DNA of 64,000 nucleotides from Sphingomonas hankookensis (GCF_022664465.1 NZ_JAKREV010000001.1:558001-622000), one strand, 5' to 3'. Positions 44,054-53,852 are shown, counted from the first letter of the stretch. Notes: a model not told the origin generated them from the sequence alone. Numbers and translations are program-made.

Positions 44054-45724
44054 CTAGCGCCCGCTGGCCTTCGGCTCGTCCTTCAACGGCCAGGCCTTAT
44101 ACCCGCCGACCCACGTCTCGATCACCTTCGTCACTCGCAACTCCGCCGGCGTCGCCGCCACCGGATCGCGATCCACGACGATGAAGTCCGCCTTTTGCCC
44201 CGGCCGCAGCGATCCGAATTTCTGTTCGGCGAACCCGGCAAACGCCGCGTCCTGCGTGAACGCCTTCCACGCCTGTTCGCGCGTCACCTTTTCTTCGGGC
44301 CGCCAGCCACCCGGCGGCTGGCCGTTCGCATCCTCGCGGGTGAAGGCGGCGGCCCAGCCGACGAACGGGTTCGGGCTCTCGACCGGATAGTCCGATCCGA
44401 ACGCCAGCCGCCCGCCATCCTTCAACACCGTCGCCCACGCATAGGCCCCGGTCAGCCGCGCCGGCCCCAGCCGCGCTTCGGCCATCGTCCGGTCGCCGGT
44501 GGCATGGACCGGCTGCATCGACGCGATGATGCCGTTGCGGCCCAGCCGCGGCAGGTCGGCGGGGTCGATCACCTGCGCATGTTCGATCCGCCAGCGGCGA
44601 TCGTCCTTGTACGACGATGCCAGCTCATCGATCGCGTCGAGCACCTGCCGGTTGGCGCGGTCGCCGATCGCATGGATCGCGAACTGGAACCCGTCCATCG
44701 TGCCGCGGCTCAGCAGGTTCAGCAGCGTCGTATCGTTGATGAACGACAGCCCGGTCTGCTTCGGCGCATCGGTATAGGGTGCCTTCAACCACGCCCCGCG
44801 CGATCCCAGCGCGCCATCGGCGTACAGCTTGATCCCACCCATGCGCAGCCGGTCGCCATACAACCAAGGCGTCGGTCCCGCGCCCGCGATGGTCAGCGCC
44901 GGCTCCAGCCCCATCGCATAGCTCATGATCCGCACGCGCAGCTGGCCGATATCGCCCATCCGCCGGAACACCTGCCAATCGTCGACCGACGTGCCCATAT
45001 CGGCGGTCGCAGTGATGCCGAGCGACAGCAGCGTCTCCTGCGCCTTCAGGAACGCGGCGTTGCGTTCGCGCGGCGACGGTTTCGGCTTGGCCGCGTCGAA
45101 CAGGCTCGCGGCACTGTCGACGAACACGCCCGATGGCTGACCGTTGGGCAGCAATTCGATCCGCCCGCCCGCTGGCGCCACCGTCTTGGCGGTGATCCCC
45201 GCCGCCTTCATCGCCGCGCTGTTGGCCCACACGGCATGGCCGTCGGCCCGCTCCAGCAGCACCGGCTTGTCGCCCGCCGCCGCGTCCAGTTCGGCGGCGG
45301 TCGGGAAGCGGCCCAGTCCCCACGCCTCCTGGTTCCACCCGCCGCCGGTGATCCACGGCCGGTTGCCGTTGGACCGCGCATAGGACTGGATCGAAGCCTG
45401 CGCATCGGCGAGCGACTTCGTGTTCGACAGGTCGAGTTCGAGCGCGCGATAGCCCAGCGACATGACATGGCCATGCGCGTCGATCATGCCGGGCATGACG
45501 ATCTTGCCGCCCATGTCGCTGCGCCAGTCGAGCTTCTTCGGCGCCTTCTCCCCCTTGGGCACCAGCCGGACGACCTTGCCGTCGCGATCGACCAGAATGC
45601 CGCCGAAGCGCACCACCTGCCCCCGCGAATCCAGCGCCACGCCGTTGACGTTATCGATCAGCCCGTCGGCCTGCGCGGTCCCGGCCAGCAGCAGTGCGGC
45701 GAGGGTAAGGACGCGGCGGATCAC
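44054..45724 (-). CDS. Exported amidohydrolase (YtcJ-like)
   Basis: A 556-residue metal-dependent hydrolase with signal peptide (MIRRVLTLAALLLAGTAQA), metal-binding IDAHGHVMSLGY (HxH), GGGWNQEAWG, the DGALGSRGAWLKAPY segment and DAIDELASS. The layout is that of YtcJ-type amidohydrolases. The substrate is unknown. It overlaps the next gene by 4 bases (ATGA at 45721-45724) and is translationally linked to it. The export signal sets it apart from cytoplasmic YtcJ. Confidence 0.88.
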   Translation of the reverse strand: MIRRVLTLAALLLAGTAQADGLIDNVNGVALDSRGQVVRFGGILVDRDGKVVRLVPKGEKAPKKLDWRSDMGGKIVMPGMIDAHGHVMSLGYRALELDLSNTKSLADAQASIQSYARSNGNRPWITGGGWNQEAWGLGRFPTAAELDAAAGDKPVLLERADGHAVWANSAAMKAAGITAKTVAPAGGRIELLPNGQPSGVFVDSAASLFDAAKPKPSPRERNAAFLKAQETLLSLGITATADMGTSVDDWQVFRRMGDIGQLRVRIMSYAMGLEPALTIAGAGPTPWLYGDRLRMGGIKLYADGALGSRGAWLKAPYTDAPKQTGLSFINDTTLLNLLSRGTMDGFQFAIHAIGDRANRQVLDAIDELASSYKDDRRWRIEHAQVIDPADLPRLGRNGIIASMQPVHATGDRTMAEARLGPARLTGAYAWATVLKDGGRLAFGSDYPVESPNPFVGWAAAFTREDANGQPPGGWRPEEKVTREQAWKAFTQDAAFAGFAEQKFGSLRPGQKADFIVVDRDPVAATPAELRVTKVIETWVGGYKAWPLKDEPKASGR

Positions 45725-46587
45725 TTGGCGATCCTCCGCACCAGCGCGCTTGTATCCTGGCGTCCGCCGCCCATCGCCTGCACCTGCGCATAGAATTGAT
45801 CGACCAGCGCCGTCACCGGCAGCGTCGCGCCGTTGCGCCGCGATTCATCCAGCGCGAGCCCCAAATCCTTGCGCATCCAGTCGATCGCAAAGCCGAAATC
45901 GAACTCGTCCCGCGCCATGGTCGGCCAGCGATTGACCATCTGCCAGCTCTGCGCCGCGCCCCCCGACACCGCGTCGAGCACCTTGTCGAGGTCGAGGTCG
46001 GACGCCTGTGCGAAGCGCAACGCCTCCGACAATCCGCCCAGCACACCGGCGATGCAGATTTGGTTGACCATCTTCGTCGTCTGCCCCGCGCCGGCATCGC
46101 CGACATGGACGATGCGCTGGGCATACGCCTGCATCAACGGTTCGGCAGCGGCAAAGGCTTCTGCCGTGCCGCCACACATGATCGACAGCTTGCCGTTCTC
46201 GGCCCCCGCCTGCCCGCCAGACACCGGCGCGTCGAGTACCAGCAGTCCCTTGGCCGCCCCGGCCTCGGCCAGTTCGCGGGCGATCGCCGCCGACACGGTG
46301 GTATGATCAGCGAACAGCGCACCCTCGCGCATCGCGGCGAACGCGCCGTCGCTGCCCAGCGTCACCGCGCGCAGGTCGTCGTCGTTGCCGACGCACGCGA
46401 ACACCGCATCGGCCCCTCGCGCCGCGGCGGCAGGCGTATCGGCGACCGTCCCACCATGCTGCTCGGCCCAGGCGTCGGCCTTGGCGCGAGTGCGGTTATA
46501 GACGGTGACCTGATGGCCGGCGGAAACGAGGTGCCCGGCCATGGGCGCGCCCATGACGCCGGTGCCGATGAATGCGAGTGTTGCCAT
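45721..46587 (-). CDS. 3-hydroxyisobutyrate dehydrogenase-family oxidoreductase
   Basis: A 288-residue NAD(P)-dependent beta-hydroxyacid dehydrogenase. The Rossmann motif FIGTGVMGAPMAGHLV is at the N-terminus, VSGGQAGAENGKLSIM in the substrate loop, and the catalytic Lys is in AGQTTKMVNQICIAG. Family members act on 3-hydroxyisobutyrate, tartronate semialdehyde or glyoxylate. ATG 46587 follows the REP-containing gap. It overlaps the amidohydrolase start, so both may act in one catabolic step. Confidence 0.9.
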   Translation of the reverse strand: MATLAFIGTGVMGAPMAGHLVSAGHQVTVYNRTRAKADAWAEQHGGTVADTPAAAARGADAVFACVGNDDDLRAVTLGSDGAFAAMREGALFADHTTVSAAIARELAEAGAAKGLLVLDAPVSGGQAGAENGKLSIMCGGTAEAFAAAEPLMQAYAQRIVHVGDAGAGQTTKMVNQICIAGVLGGLSEALRFAQASDLDLDKVLDAVSGGAAQSWQMVNRWPTMARDEFDFGFAIDWMRKDLGLALDESRRNGATLPVTALVDQFYAQVQAMGGGRQDTSALVRRIAK

Positions 46588-46707
46588 GGGCCAGCGGTCT
46601 ATGGACTTCGCGCGCCGCGGGGAAGGGCCGATGTTGCGCGCGGAGTGGACTGAACGAGGTTCTGGCGCGACCACACGCCCCAACCGTCACCCCGGGCTTG
46701 ACCCGAT

Positions 46708-46806
46708 ATCGTCATTCCCGCGGAGGCGGGAATCCATACACGCCGACGTCCCGGCACCATCGCAAACGACGGCGTGTATGGACTCCCGCCTTCGCGGGAG
46801 TGACGA
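46708..46806. repeat. REP-like inverted pair, family B copy 3
   Basis: Near-perfect inverted arms of about 36 bases, TCGTCATTCCCGCGGAGGCG... and its mirror GGCGTGTATGGACTCCCGCC..., with a 26-base loop between about 46745 and 46770. Located before the dehydrogenase gene. A half copy of another palindrome (CACCCCGGGCTTGACCCG) precedes it at 46687. Confidence 0.9.
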
Positions 46807-46815
46807 AGGCATGGT

Positions 46816-47796
46816 TCAGGCCGGCTGCCCGCCCCCGCCGGTCGCCCCGAAAATCTGCCCGGTCGAAAAGCTCATTCCCGGATCGGCCGCGGCGACATAC
46901 AGCCCGGCGATCTCCGCCGGCTGTCCCGGCCGCCCCAGCGGCGAACTGCCACCGAAACTCTGCAGCTTCTCGGGCGTCGCCCCACCGCTTACCTGCAACG
47001 GCGTCCAGAACGGCCCCGGCGCCACCGCATTGACGCGAATACCCTTCGACGCCAGCTGCTTGGCCATCGCCTTGGTAAAGTTCAGCACCGCCGCCCGCGT
47101 CAGCGCATAATCGACGATGTCCGGCGACGGATCGCTCGCCTGTTCCGACGAGGTATTCACGATCACCGCCCCCGGTCCCATGATCGCCACCGCCGCCTTG
47201 GTAAGCCAGAACGGCGCATAGACGTTGGTCTTCATCGTATCGTCGAAATCCTGCGCGCTGATCGACGCGATATCGGGCCGGGTCTGCTGTCGCGCCGCAT
47301 TGTTGACGAGGATGTCGAGCCCGCCCAGCTGCGTCGCCGCCTGCTGCACCAGCTTGCGGCAGAAGCCTTCGTCGCGCAGGTCGCCGGGGATCGCCACCGC
47401 CTTGCGCCCAGCCGCGCGGATCAGCGCGACGACCTCGCGCGCATCGGGCTCCTCGGCCGGCAGATAATTGATCGCCACATCGGCGCCTTCGCGGGCATAG
47501 GCAATCGCGGCGGCGCGGCCGATGCCGCTGTCGCCACCGGTGATCAGCGCGCGCTTGCCGGCAAGACGCCCCGATCCCTTGTAGCTCTGCTCGCCATGGT
47601 CGGGCCGCGGCGTCATCTTGGACGCGAGGCCGGGCCAGGGCTGGCGCTGGACCGGAAAGGGCGGCTTGGGATGCGCGGCGGCGGCGGCGCTGGTGGGGGC
47701 TGCGGCACCCCCGCCCTGCGCCGATGCGGGCACGGCGGCCGCCACGCCTGCAAGGGCTGCACCGGTGACAAAGGTACGGCGATCGGTATCGGTCAT
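46816..47796 (-). CDS. Tat-signal short-chain dehydrogenase with Arg in place of catalytic Lys
   Basis: A 326-residue SDR. The N-terminus DRRTFVTGAALAGVAAAVPA resembles a twin-arginine signal. The core has the nucleotide motif ITGGDSGIGRAAAIA, NNAARQQ, and catalytic Ser in NTSSEQA. The active site reads Tyr230-A-L-T-Arg234 instead of YxxxK, an unusual change. The start ATG 47796 is chosen over TTG 47829. Export would put an NAD(P)-type enzyme outside the cytoplasm, so either the signal is not used or the protein is not a dehydrogenase of the usual kind. Function unknown. Confidence 0.8.
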   Translation of the reverse strand: MTDTDRRTFVTGAALAGVAAAVPASAQGGGAAAPTSAAAAAHPKPPFPVQRQPWPGLASKMTPRPDHGEQSYKGSGRLAGKRALITGGDSGIGRAAAIAYAREGADVAINYLPAEEPDAREVVALIRAAGRKAVAIPGDLRDEGFCRKLVQQAATQLGGLDILVNNAARQQTRPDIASISAQDFDDTMKTNVYAPFWLTKAAVAIMGPGAVIVNTSSEQASDPSPDIVDYALTRAAVLNFTKAMAKQLASKGIRVNAVAPGPFWTPLQVSGGATPEKLQSFGGSSPLGRPGQPAEIAGLYVAAADPGMSFSTGQIFGATGGGGQPA

Positions 47797-47887
47797 GGAG
47801 TTCGGCTTTCCGGCTAGGAGGGTCTTCAAGAGACGCCGCCCCGCCCGATGGGTTCCCCTATTGGTACAAATCGGCTACCCGCCGGCG

Positions 47888-49129
47888 ATGGCTACCAACC
47901 CGATCGCTCCGCCCGCCCTGCCCCTCACCGTCGACGACGTGCGGATGGCAGCGATGCGTATTGGCGGCTCTATCGTACGCACCCCGACCCTCGTCAGCCG
48001 CACGTTGTCGCAGCTGACCGGCGCCACCGTCTATCTCAAGTTCGAAAACCTCCAGTTCACCGCCGCTTACAAGGAACGCGGCGCACTCAACACCCTGCTG
48101 CAACTCGACGAAGCCACCCGTTCGAAGGGCGTGATCGCCGCATCGGCCGGCAACCACGCACAGGGGCTCGCCTATCACGGCAACCGCCTGGGCGTGCCGG
48201 TGACCATCGTGATGCCGCGCCCAACTCCGACGGTGAAGGTGATGCAGACGCAGAGCCACGGCGCGACCGTCGTGCTGGAGGGCGAAACCTTCGATGCCGC
48301 CTATGCCCATGCCCGCAAGCTGGAGGCCGAACAGGGGCTGACCTTCGTCCATCCCTTCGATGATCCGCGCATCATGGCGGGCCAGGGCACCGTCGCGCTC
48401 GAAATGCTGGAGGACGTCCCCGACCTCGACACGCTAGTCGTACCGATCGGCGGCGGTGGCCTCATCAGCGGCATGGCGACCGTCGCCCGCGCGGCGGAGC
48501 GTGATATCGAGGTGATCGGCGTGCAGGCCGAGCTGTTCCCGTCGATGTACAACCGCCTGCACGGCACCGACATGGACTGCGCCGGCGACACACTGGCAGA
48601 GGGGATCGCGGTCAAGCAGCCCGGCGGCCTGACCGCACAGGTCGTCGCCGCACTGGTCGATGACATCGTGCTGGTCAGCGAACGCCAGCTGGAAGAAGCC
48701 GTGAGCCTGCTGGTCCAGATCGAGAAGACTGTGGTCGAAGGCGCCGGCGCTGCCGGCCTCGCCGCACTGCTGGGTCATGGACAGCGGTTCAAGGGCAAGA
48801 CCGTCGGCGTCGTGCTGTGCGGCGGCAATATCGACACCCGGCTGCTCGCCAACGTCCTGCTACGCGACCTCGCCCGCTCGGGGCGGCTCGCCCGGTTGCG
48901 CATCCGTTTGCAGGACCGCCCCGGCGCGCTGTTCCACGTCGCGAAGATTTTCCACGAACAGGCGGTCAACATCATCGAGGTCTACCACCAGCGCGTCTTC
49001 ACGACGTTGCCGGCCAAGGGCCTGATCACCGACATCGAATGCGAAACCCGCGACCGCGCGCATCTCGACCGGCTGGTCGAAGGCCTGCGCGCTGGGGGCT
49101 ATGAAGTGAGTACGGTCGAACTGGCATAG
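47888..49129 (+). CDS. ilvA: Threonine ammonia-lyase (threonine deaminase)
   Basis: Converts threonine to 2-oxobutyrate and ammonia using PLP. The 413 residues contain the PLP Lys62 in AAYKERGAL, the glycine-rich [12 protein letters not shown] phosphate loop, and one C-terminal ACT domain (about 335-413; [18 protein letters not shown]). One ACT domain and this length fit the TdcB/short IlvA group, which is often less sensitive to isoleucine. The start ATG 47888 is the only one consistent with the family; the longer frame overlaps the divergent SDR gene. Confidence 0.93.
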   Translation: MATNPIAPPALPLTVDDVRMAAMRIGGSIVRTPTLVSRTLSQLTGATVYLKFENLQFTAAYKERGALNTLLQLDEATRSKGVIAASAGNHAQGLAYHGNRLGVPVTIVMPRPTPTVKVMQTQSHGATVVLEGETFDAAYAHARKLEAEQGLTFVHPFDDPRIMAGQGTVALEMLEDVPDLDTLVVPIGGGGLISGMATVARAAERDIEVIGVQAELFPSMYNRLHGTDMDCAGDTLAEGIAVKQPGGLTAQVVAALVDDIVLVSERQLEEAVSLLVQIEKTVVEGAGAAGLAALLGHGQRFKGKTVGVVLCGGNIDTRLLANVLLRDLARSGRLARLRIRLQDRPGALFHVAKIFHEQAVNIIEVYHQRVFTTLPAKGLITDIECETRDRAHLDRLVEGLRAGGYEVSTVELA

Positions 49130-49142
49130 GCTCGGGCAACCT

Positions 49143-49170
49143 GTCACCCCGGGCTTGATCCGGGGTGACG
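49143..49170. repeat. Short palindrome after threonine deaminase gene
   Basis: GTCACCCCGGGCTTGATCCG then CGGGGTGACG is a compact hairpin right after the ilvA stop, probably a transcription stop or REP unit. A related half copy lies at 46687. Confidence 0.75.
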
Positions 49171-49301
49171 ATGTCCTGCACCTGATCGCCGAATGCACCA
49201 CCCGGCAAAATTGGTGGTTAACGCGCTTTTCGCCGCGTCTTGTCATCGCCATATCGGACACTGCATTCTATTCGGGAGCTGCCCGACCGCAGGAGCATTG
49301 G

Positions 49302-50060
49302 GTGACCGCGCCGTTTCGTTTTCCCCGCTTCTTCGTCACCTCGCCTGCGCCCTGCCCCTATCTGCCGGGGCGGCAGGAGCGGAAGGTGTTCACCGAACTT
49401 AACGGTCCGAACGCCGACGAACTGAACGAAGCGCTGGGCCGAATCGGTTTCCGTCGCAGCCAGTCGGTCGCCTATCGCCCCAGCTGCGTCGGGTGCAGCG
49501 CCTGCGTGTCGGTCCGCGTCGTCGCGGGCGGCTTCGCGATGAACGCGACCCAGCGCAAGCTGATGCGCCGCCACGCCGACCTCGACATCCGCGCCTGCAA
49601 GCCGTGGGCGACCGACGAACAGTTCCGCCTGCTGCGCCGCTACCTCTCGGCACGCCATCCCGGCGGCGGCATGACGGCGATGGACGAATCGGACTTCGCC
49701 GACATGGTCGAACATTCGCCGGTGACGTCATGGGTCATCGAGTATCGCGAGCCGGCGGTCGACGGCGTGCCCGGACGGCTGGTCGGTGCGTGCATCACCG
49801 ACGAACAGGCCGACGGGCTGTCGATGGTCTACAGCTTCTTCGAAACCGACGACGATGCCCGGTCGGGGCTCGGCACCTTCATCATCCTCGATCACATCCG
49901 CCGTGCCCGCGCCGGCGGACTGCCGCACGTCTATCTCGGCTATTGGGTGCAGGGGTCGCCGCGCATGGCGTACAAGACGAAGTTCCGCCCGCTCGAGGTG
50001 CTCGGACCTACCGGCTGGGCAGTGCTGGGCGACGCGCCTGCCGCGACGGTGCCGGCGTGA
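49302..50060 (+). CDS. bpt: Aspartate/glutamate leucyltransferase or arginyltransferase (N-end rule)
   Basis: A 252-residue aminoacyl-tRNA-protein transferase that marks proteins for ClpAPS degradation. The zinc-type cysteine cluster is in [15 protein letters not shown], and [18 protein letters not shown] and [15 protein letters not shown] are conserved in the family. GTG 49302 is chosen because AGGAG (49291-49295) lies 6 bases before it and the product has normal length; the longer frame from 49155 has no SD. Bpt and Ate subfamilies cannot be separated with certainty by eye. Confidence 0.88.
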   Translation: MTAPFRFPRFFVTSPAPCPYLPGRQERKVFTELNGPNADELNEALGRIGFRRSQSVAYRPSCVGCSACVSVRVVAGGFAMNATQRKLMRRHADLDIRACKPWATDEQFRLLRRYLSARHPGGGMTAMDESDFADMVEHSPVTSWVIEYREPAVDGVPGRLVGACITDEQADGLSMVYSFFETDDDARSGLGTFIILDHIRRARAGGLPHVYLGYWVQGSPRMAYKTKFRPLEVLGPTGWAVLGDAPAATVPA

Positions 50061-50473
50061 TTGCGGCACTGCTGTCGCTGCTGGCCGCGTTCGGCGACGA
50101 CCAGACCGAGCCACGCGACAAGCGGGTCGCGAACCTGCTCCAACTCACCATCGAACTTCCTGAGACACTGACGCCGGAGGATCGGGCACGGTCATTGACG
50201 ACGCTCGAGGCCGATATGGCGACCATTCGAAGCTGCGCCGGTGCCGAGCAGCTTGCCGCCCGCTATCAGCGGGAAAGAACGTTCGCGGCAAGGATTGTCC
50301 AACGTTCGGATTATCCGGTCGGCTGGATGCCGCCGAACCTGCATGGTGAACTGGTCGGTCTGCCTACCGGACATCCTACCAAGGTTTTTGGCGACAGGAC
50401 CACGCCCCGCATCTTGATCGCATGCACGGAGCCGAGGCTGCTACCGAATGGGGCCGCCCCGCCTGCGCCCTGA
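50057..50473 (+). CDS. Small exported protein of unknown function
   Basis: A 138-residue protein starting at GTG 50057, overlapping the stop of the transferase (GTGA). The first residues ([16 protein letters not shown]) are a short hydrophobic stretch like a signal or anchor. The rest is helical then Pro/Gly-rich ([19 protein letters not shown]). I do not recognise a family. The coupling to bpt suggests it is expressed, but codon pattern and position are the only support. Confidence 0.5.
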   Translation: MIAALLSLLAAFGDDQTEPRDKRVANLLQLTIELPETLTPEDRARSLTTLEADMATIRSCAGAEQLAARYQRERTFAARIVQRSDYPVGWMPPNLHGELVGLPTGHPTKVFGDRTTPRILIACTEPRLLPNGAAPPAP

Positions 50474-50523
50474 CCCGATTTGACAATTGCCACGATGGCC
50501 GCAACGTTCCATGAAACCCAACA

Positions 50524-50563
50524 CGAACAGGCACCCGACCCGCCGGGGTCGGATGCCTGTTCG
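50524..50563 (-). terminator. Strong hairpin downstream of rpmJ
   Basis: CGAACAGGCA pairs with TGCCTGTTCG, and CCGACCC with GGGTCGG, around a short GCCG loop (one unpaired base). It lies 47 bases beyond the rpmJ stop in its own direction. There is no T-run after it, so it may act with other factors or be a REP-like unit. Confidence 0.55.
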
Positions 50564-50609
50564 AAACCGAAGACCCGGACCCGGCCGCAGCGGCAGGCCC
50601 GGCGCCGGA

Positions 50610-50735
50610 TCAGCCCTGGCGGGCCTTGAAGCGGCGGTTGGTCTTGTTGATGACGTAGATGCGCCCGCGGCGACGGATCACGCGGTTGTCCCGGTGACGA
50701 TCCTTGAGCGACTTCAGCGAATTGACGATCTTCAT
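50610..50735 (-). CDS. rpmJ: 50S ribosomal protein L36, cysteine-free type
   Basis: A 41-residue ribosomal protein of the large subunit: [16 protein letters not shown], then a basic stretch with [20 protein letters not shown]. It has no cysteine, so it is the zinc-independent (C-minus, YkgO-like) form of L36. ATG 50735 is read from the minus strand. It is too short for most gene callers. It has a hairpin downstream, and the upstream 181-base gap contains no visible gene. Confidence 0.93.
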   Translation of the reverse strand: MKIVNSLKSLKDRHRDNRVIRRRGRIYVINKTNRRFKARQG

Positions 50736-50916
50736 AGGAACGGCTCTCAAACGGCAAAAGGGCCGCTCGCACGGCCGGAAAAGAGGCGTCCAGCTATCGC
50801 CCGATGCCGCCTGCGTCAAGATGGGATCGCAGTCGCCCTTCGAAACACTATCGCAATGAACCCATCGGCAGCATCGGTGCGTTGATGCTATTGATACGGA
50901 CAGTGGCATAAACGGG

Positions 50917-51540
50917 ATGAGCGACATGAAGCAGGCGTTGGGAATCGGTGTGGCGGCGGTCGCGGCGCTGCTGGCCACGGGATGCACGACCACCGGATCG
51001 CGCGTCGCCCCGGTCGACGTCACTCGGTTCCACCTGAACCAGCCGATCGCGCGCGGCACCTTCTCGGTCGAACCGGTATCGACCGGCATGTCGGCGACGC
51101 CTGAATTTCAGACCTATGGCAATGCCGTGGCGCGCGAAATGGAGAAGCTCGGCTTCGCCCGTGCGGGCTCCCAGCCGTCCGACCTGATCGTCGGCGTCAC
51201 CTTCACCCGCGCCAGCCGCGGCTTCGTCGAAAAGCGCCCGCCGGTGTCGATCGGCCTCGGCGCAGGGGGAGGCGGCGGCGGCTGGCGCGGGGGCGGCGTG
51301 GGCCTTGGCGGCGGAGTCGGCTTCGGCATCGGCGGGGGTCAGCGCGAGGTCGTCGGCACCGAACTGGGGGTACAGATTCGCCGCCGCGCCGACAGCACCA
51401 CCATCTGGGAAGGCCGCGCGCTGACCGATTCGCTGGAAAGCACGCCCGGTGCGCAGCCGGTGTTTCAGGCCGACCGACTGGCCAATGCGCTGTTCCGCAA
51501 CTTCCCAGGCGAGTCCGGAATCACTACGACGGTGAAATGA
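50917..51540 (+). CDS. DUF4136-type lipoprotein
   Basis: A 207-residue lipoprotein: lipobox LLATGC (Cys at about 23), a conserved DUF4136-like domain ([39 protein letters not shown]) and a glycine-rich insert ([21 protein letters not shown], about 112-135). Proteins of this family are outer-membrane lipoproteins of unknown role. An alternative start is ATG 50926, which keeps the same signal. Its stop overlaps the M14 peptidase start by 4 bases, so the two are coupled. Confidence 0.78.
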   Translation: MSDMKQALGIGVAAVAALLATGCTTTGSRVAPVDVTRFHLNQPIARGTFSVEPVSTGMSATPEFQTYGNAVAREMEKLGFARAGSQPSDLIVGVTFTRASRGFVEKRPPVSIGLGAGGGGGGWRGGGVGLGGGVGFGIGGGQREVVGTELGVQIRRRADSTTIWEGRALTDSLESTPGAQPVFQADRLANALFRNFPGESGITTTVK

Positions 51541-52649
51541 GCATCACCATCAACGCCGCGTTCGACAGCGGCAATATTCGCGTCGTCGCCATACAGGGCG
51601 ATGTGATCGACCTCGCCTTCGTCGCCGATCACCAGTCCGACTTCTATCAGTGGTTCCACTTCCGCGTCGCCGGGGCGTGGGGGCGGACGCTGACCTTCCG
51701 CATCGTCAATGCCGGCGGCTCGGCATACGCGTTCGGCTGGCCCGGCTATCGTACCCGCATGAGCACCGATCGCCATGCGTGGCGGCAGGTCGATACCGGC
51801 TATGCCGACGGCGTGCTGACCTTCACCGCGACGATCGACACCGACCTCGCCTGGTTCGCCTATTTCGCGCCCTACACCATGGAGCGCCACGACGACCTGA
51901 TCGCGCGCATCGCCGCGCAACCCGGCATCGCCCACCGCGAACTCGGCCAGACCCTCGACGGCCGCGCGATCGATTACCTGACCTTCGGCGAAGGTCCGTT
52001 GCAGGTCTGGGCCTATGCCCGCCAGCATCCCGGCGAATCGATGTGCGAATGGTTCATGGAGGGGTTGCTGGAGAAGCTGACCAATCCGAACGACGCGCTC
52101 GCCGCCGATCTGCGCACCCGCATGACCTTCCACTGCGTGCCGAACATGAACCCCGACGGCTCGTTCCGGGGCCATCTGCGTACCAATGCCGCGGGCGTGA
52201 ACCTCAACCGCGAATGGCACGCCCCCACGCCCGAACGCAGCCCCGAAGTGCTGTGCGTGCGGAACCGCATGGACCAAACCGGCGTCGACATCGCCATCGA
52301 CGTCCATGGCGACGAAGCGATTCCCGCCAACTTCATCGCCGGCTATGAAGGCATACCCAACTGGACCGACGACCACGGCGCCCGCTTCACCGCCTTCGGA
52401 CAGGCGTGGGCGGCGGCGACCCCCGAGTTCCAGACCAAGCTCGGCTATCCGGTTTCCGCGCCCGGACAGGCCAACCTGTCGATGTCGACCAACCAGATCG
52501 CCAACCGCTTCGGCGCGCTCAGCATGACGCTGGAAATGCCGTTCAAGGATCACGACGACAATCCGGACCCCGAATTCGGCTGGTCGCCCGAACGGTCGAA
52601 GGCGCTGGCGCATAGCTGGCTGGAGGTGCTGGCGGACTTCACCCGGTGA
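51537..52649 (+). CDS. M14-family carboxypeptidase, cytosolic type
   Basis: A 370-residue zinc carboxypeptidase without signal peptide. It has an N-terminal beta domain (about 1-115), the zinc motif HPGES (His164, Glu167), the third zinc ligand His257 in DVHGDE, and catalytic Glu333 in LEMPFKD. The N-terminal beta domain and HPGE motif resemble cytosolic carboxypeptidases such as the deglutamylase group. The substrate is not known. It is coupled to the lipoprotein gene before it and the acetyltransferase after it. Confidence 0.88.
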   Translation: MSITINAAFDSGNIRVVAIQGDVIDLAFVADHQSDFYQWFHFRVAGAWGRTLTFRIVNAGGSAYAFGWPGYRTRMSTDRHAWRQVDTGYADGVLTFTATIDTDLAWFAYFAPYTMERHDDLIARIAAQPGIAHRELGQTLDGRAIDYLTFGEGPLQVWAYARQHPGESMCEWFMEGLLEKLTNPNDALAADLRTRMTFHCVPNMNPDGSFRGHLRTNAAGVNLNREWHAPTPERSPEVLCVRNRMDQTGVDIAIDVHGDEAIPANFIAGYEGIPNWTDDHGARFTAFGQAWAAATPEFQTKLGYPVSAPGQANLSMSTNQIANRFGALSMTLEMPFKDHDDNPDPEFGWSPERSKALAHSWLEVLADFTR

Positions 52650-53101
52650 TCGTCCGCGCTGGCGGGCTCGACCATCCCGCAACCGCCACGCTGCTGGCGG
52701 CGCATCTCGCCGACATGCACGCCAGCTCGCCGCCGGGCAGCGTCTATGCGCTCGACCTGGCGGCGCTGGCGACGCCCGACATCGCCTTTTACACCGCATG
52801 GGACGGCGACACGCTGCTCGGCTGCGGCGCACTGCGGACGCTCGGCGACGGTACGGGCGAGGTGAAGTCGATGCGCACCGATGCCACTTCACGCGGGCTC
52901 GGTGTCGGACAGGCGGTGCTCGACCGCATCGTCGCCGACGCCCACACGGCCGGCCTTATCCGACTGTTGCTCGAAACCGGCACCGGACCGATGTTCGACG
53001 CGGCGCACCGGCTCTACGCCCGTAACGGCTTCGTCCCCTGCCCGCCCTTCGGCGGCTATGTCGCGACCGACTTCAGCTGGTTCCTCTCGCGCACGCTTTG
53101 A
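52646..53101 (+). CDS. GNAT-family N-acetyltransferase
   Basis: A 151-residue acetyl-CoA-dependent acetyltransferase. The CoA-binding loop is RGLGVGQAVLDRIVADAH, preceded by EVKSMRTDATS, and followed by LYARNGFVPCPPFGGY, typical of GNAT members. GTG 52646 overlaps the M14 stop by 4 bases. The substrate is not shown. It is the last gene in the run lipoprotein-M14-GNAT before the gpmA start 35 bases on. Confidence 0.9.
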   Translation: MIVRAGGLDHPATATLLAAHLADMHASSPPGSVYALDLAALATPDIAFYTAWDGDTLLGCGALRTLGDGTGEVKSMRTDATSRGLGVGQAVLDRIVADAHTAGLIRLLLETGTGPMFDAAHRLYARNGFVPCPPFGGYVATDFSWFLSRTL

Positions 53102-53136
53102 GATAGGTGCCGCGCAACAACCGCAATGGAGGCCCC

Positions 53137-53823
53137 ATGCCCACACTCGTCCTGATCCGCCACGGCCAGTCGGCCTGGAACCTCGAAAACCGCTTCACCG
53201 GCTGGTGGGACGTGAACCTGACGGAAAAGGGCGAGGCCGAGGCGAAGGCGGCGGGCGAACTGCTAACCGCCAAGGGCCATGACTTCGACGTCTGCTTCAC
53301 CAGCTTCCAGACGCGCGCGATCAAGACGCTGAACATCGCACTCGAAACGATGGGCCGGCTGTGGCTGCCGGTCGAAAAGGACTGGCGCCTGAACGAGCGT
53401 CACTATGGCGGCCTCACCGGCCTCGACAAGGCGGAGACCGCGGCCCGCCATGGCGACGATCAGGTGAAGATCTGGCGCCGCAGCTTCGACGTACCGCCGC
53501 CGCTGCCCGAGGCGGACAGCCCCTACGACCTGTCTGCCGACCGCCGCTATGCCGGGATCGACATTCCGCAGACCGAAAGCCTGAAGGACACGATCGCGCG
53601 CGTCCTCCCCTATTGGGACAGCCGCATCGCCCCCGAACTGAAGGCCGGCAAGCGCGTGCTGATCTCCGCCCACGGCAACTCGCTGCGCGCGCTGGTGAAG
53701 CATCTGTCAGGCATTCCGGACGACGAAATCACCGGGCTGGAAATTCCGACCGGCCAGCCGATCGTGTACGAGCTGGCCGACGATCTGACGCCGACGGATC
53801 GGTATTACCTGAACGAGCGGTAA
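53137..53823 (+). CDS. gpmA: 2,3-bisphosphoglycerate-dependent phosphoglycerate mutase
   Basis: Interconverts 3- and 2-phosphoglycerate in glycolysis. The phospho-His is in [10 protein letters not shown] (His9), with [14 protein letters not shown] and the second His in [14 protein letters not shown]. The 228 residues match the family length. A strong GGAGG (53128-53132) lies before ATG 53137, deciding the start over the longer frame. A large palindromic gap follows. Confidence 0.95.
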   Translation: MPTLVLIRHGQSAWNLENRFTGWWDVNLTEKGEAEAKAAGELLTAKGHDFDVCFTSFQTRAIKTLNIALETMGRLWLPVEKDWRLNERHYGGLTGLDKAETAARHGDDQVKIWRRSFDVPPPLPEADSPYDLSADRRYAGIDIPQTESLKDTIARVLPYWDSRIAPELKAGKRVLISAHGNSLRALVKHLSGIPDDEITGLEIPTGQPIVYELADDLTPTDRYYLNER

Positions 53824-53852
53824 GGCGCTTCCGCCTTGCACGAACACGCCAC

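Noticed and set aside
44195..45793. 532-residue plus-strand frame across the amidohydrolase
   Set aside because: Antisense to a gene with intact metal motifs; no recognisable domain.
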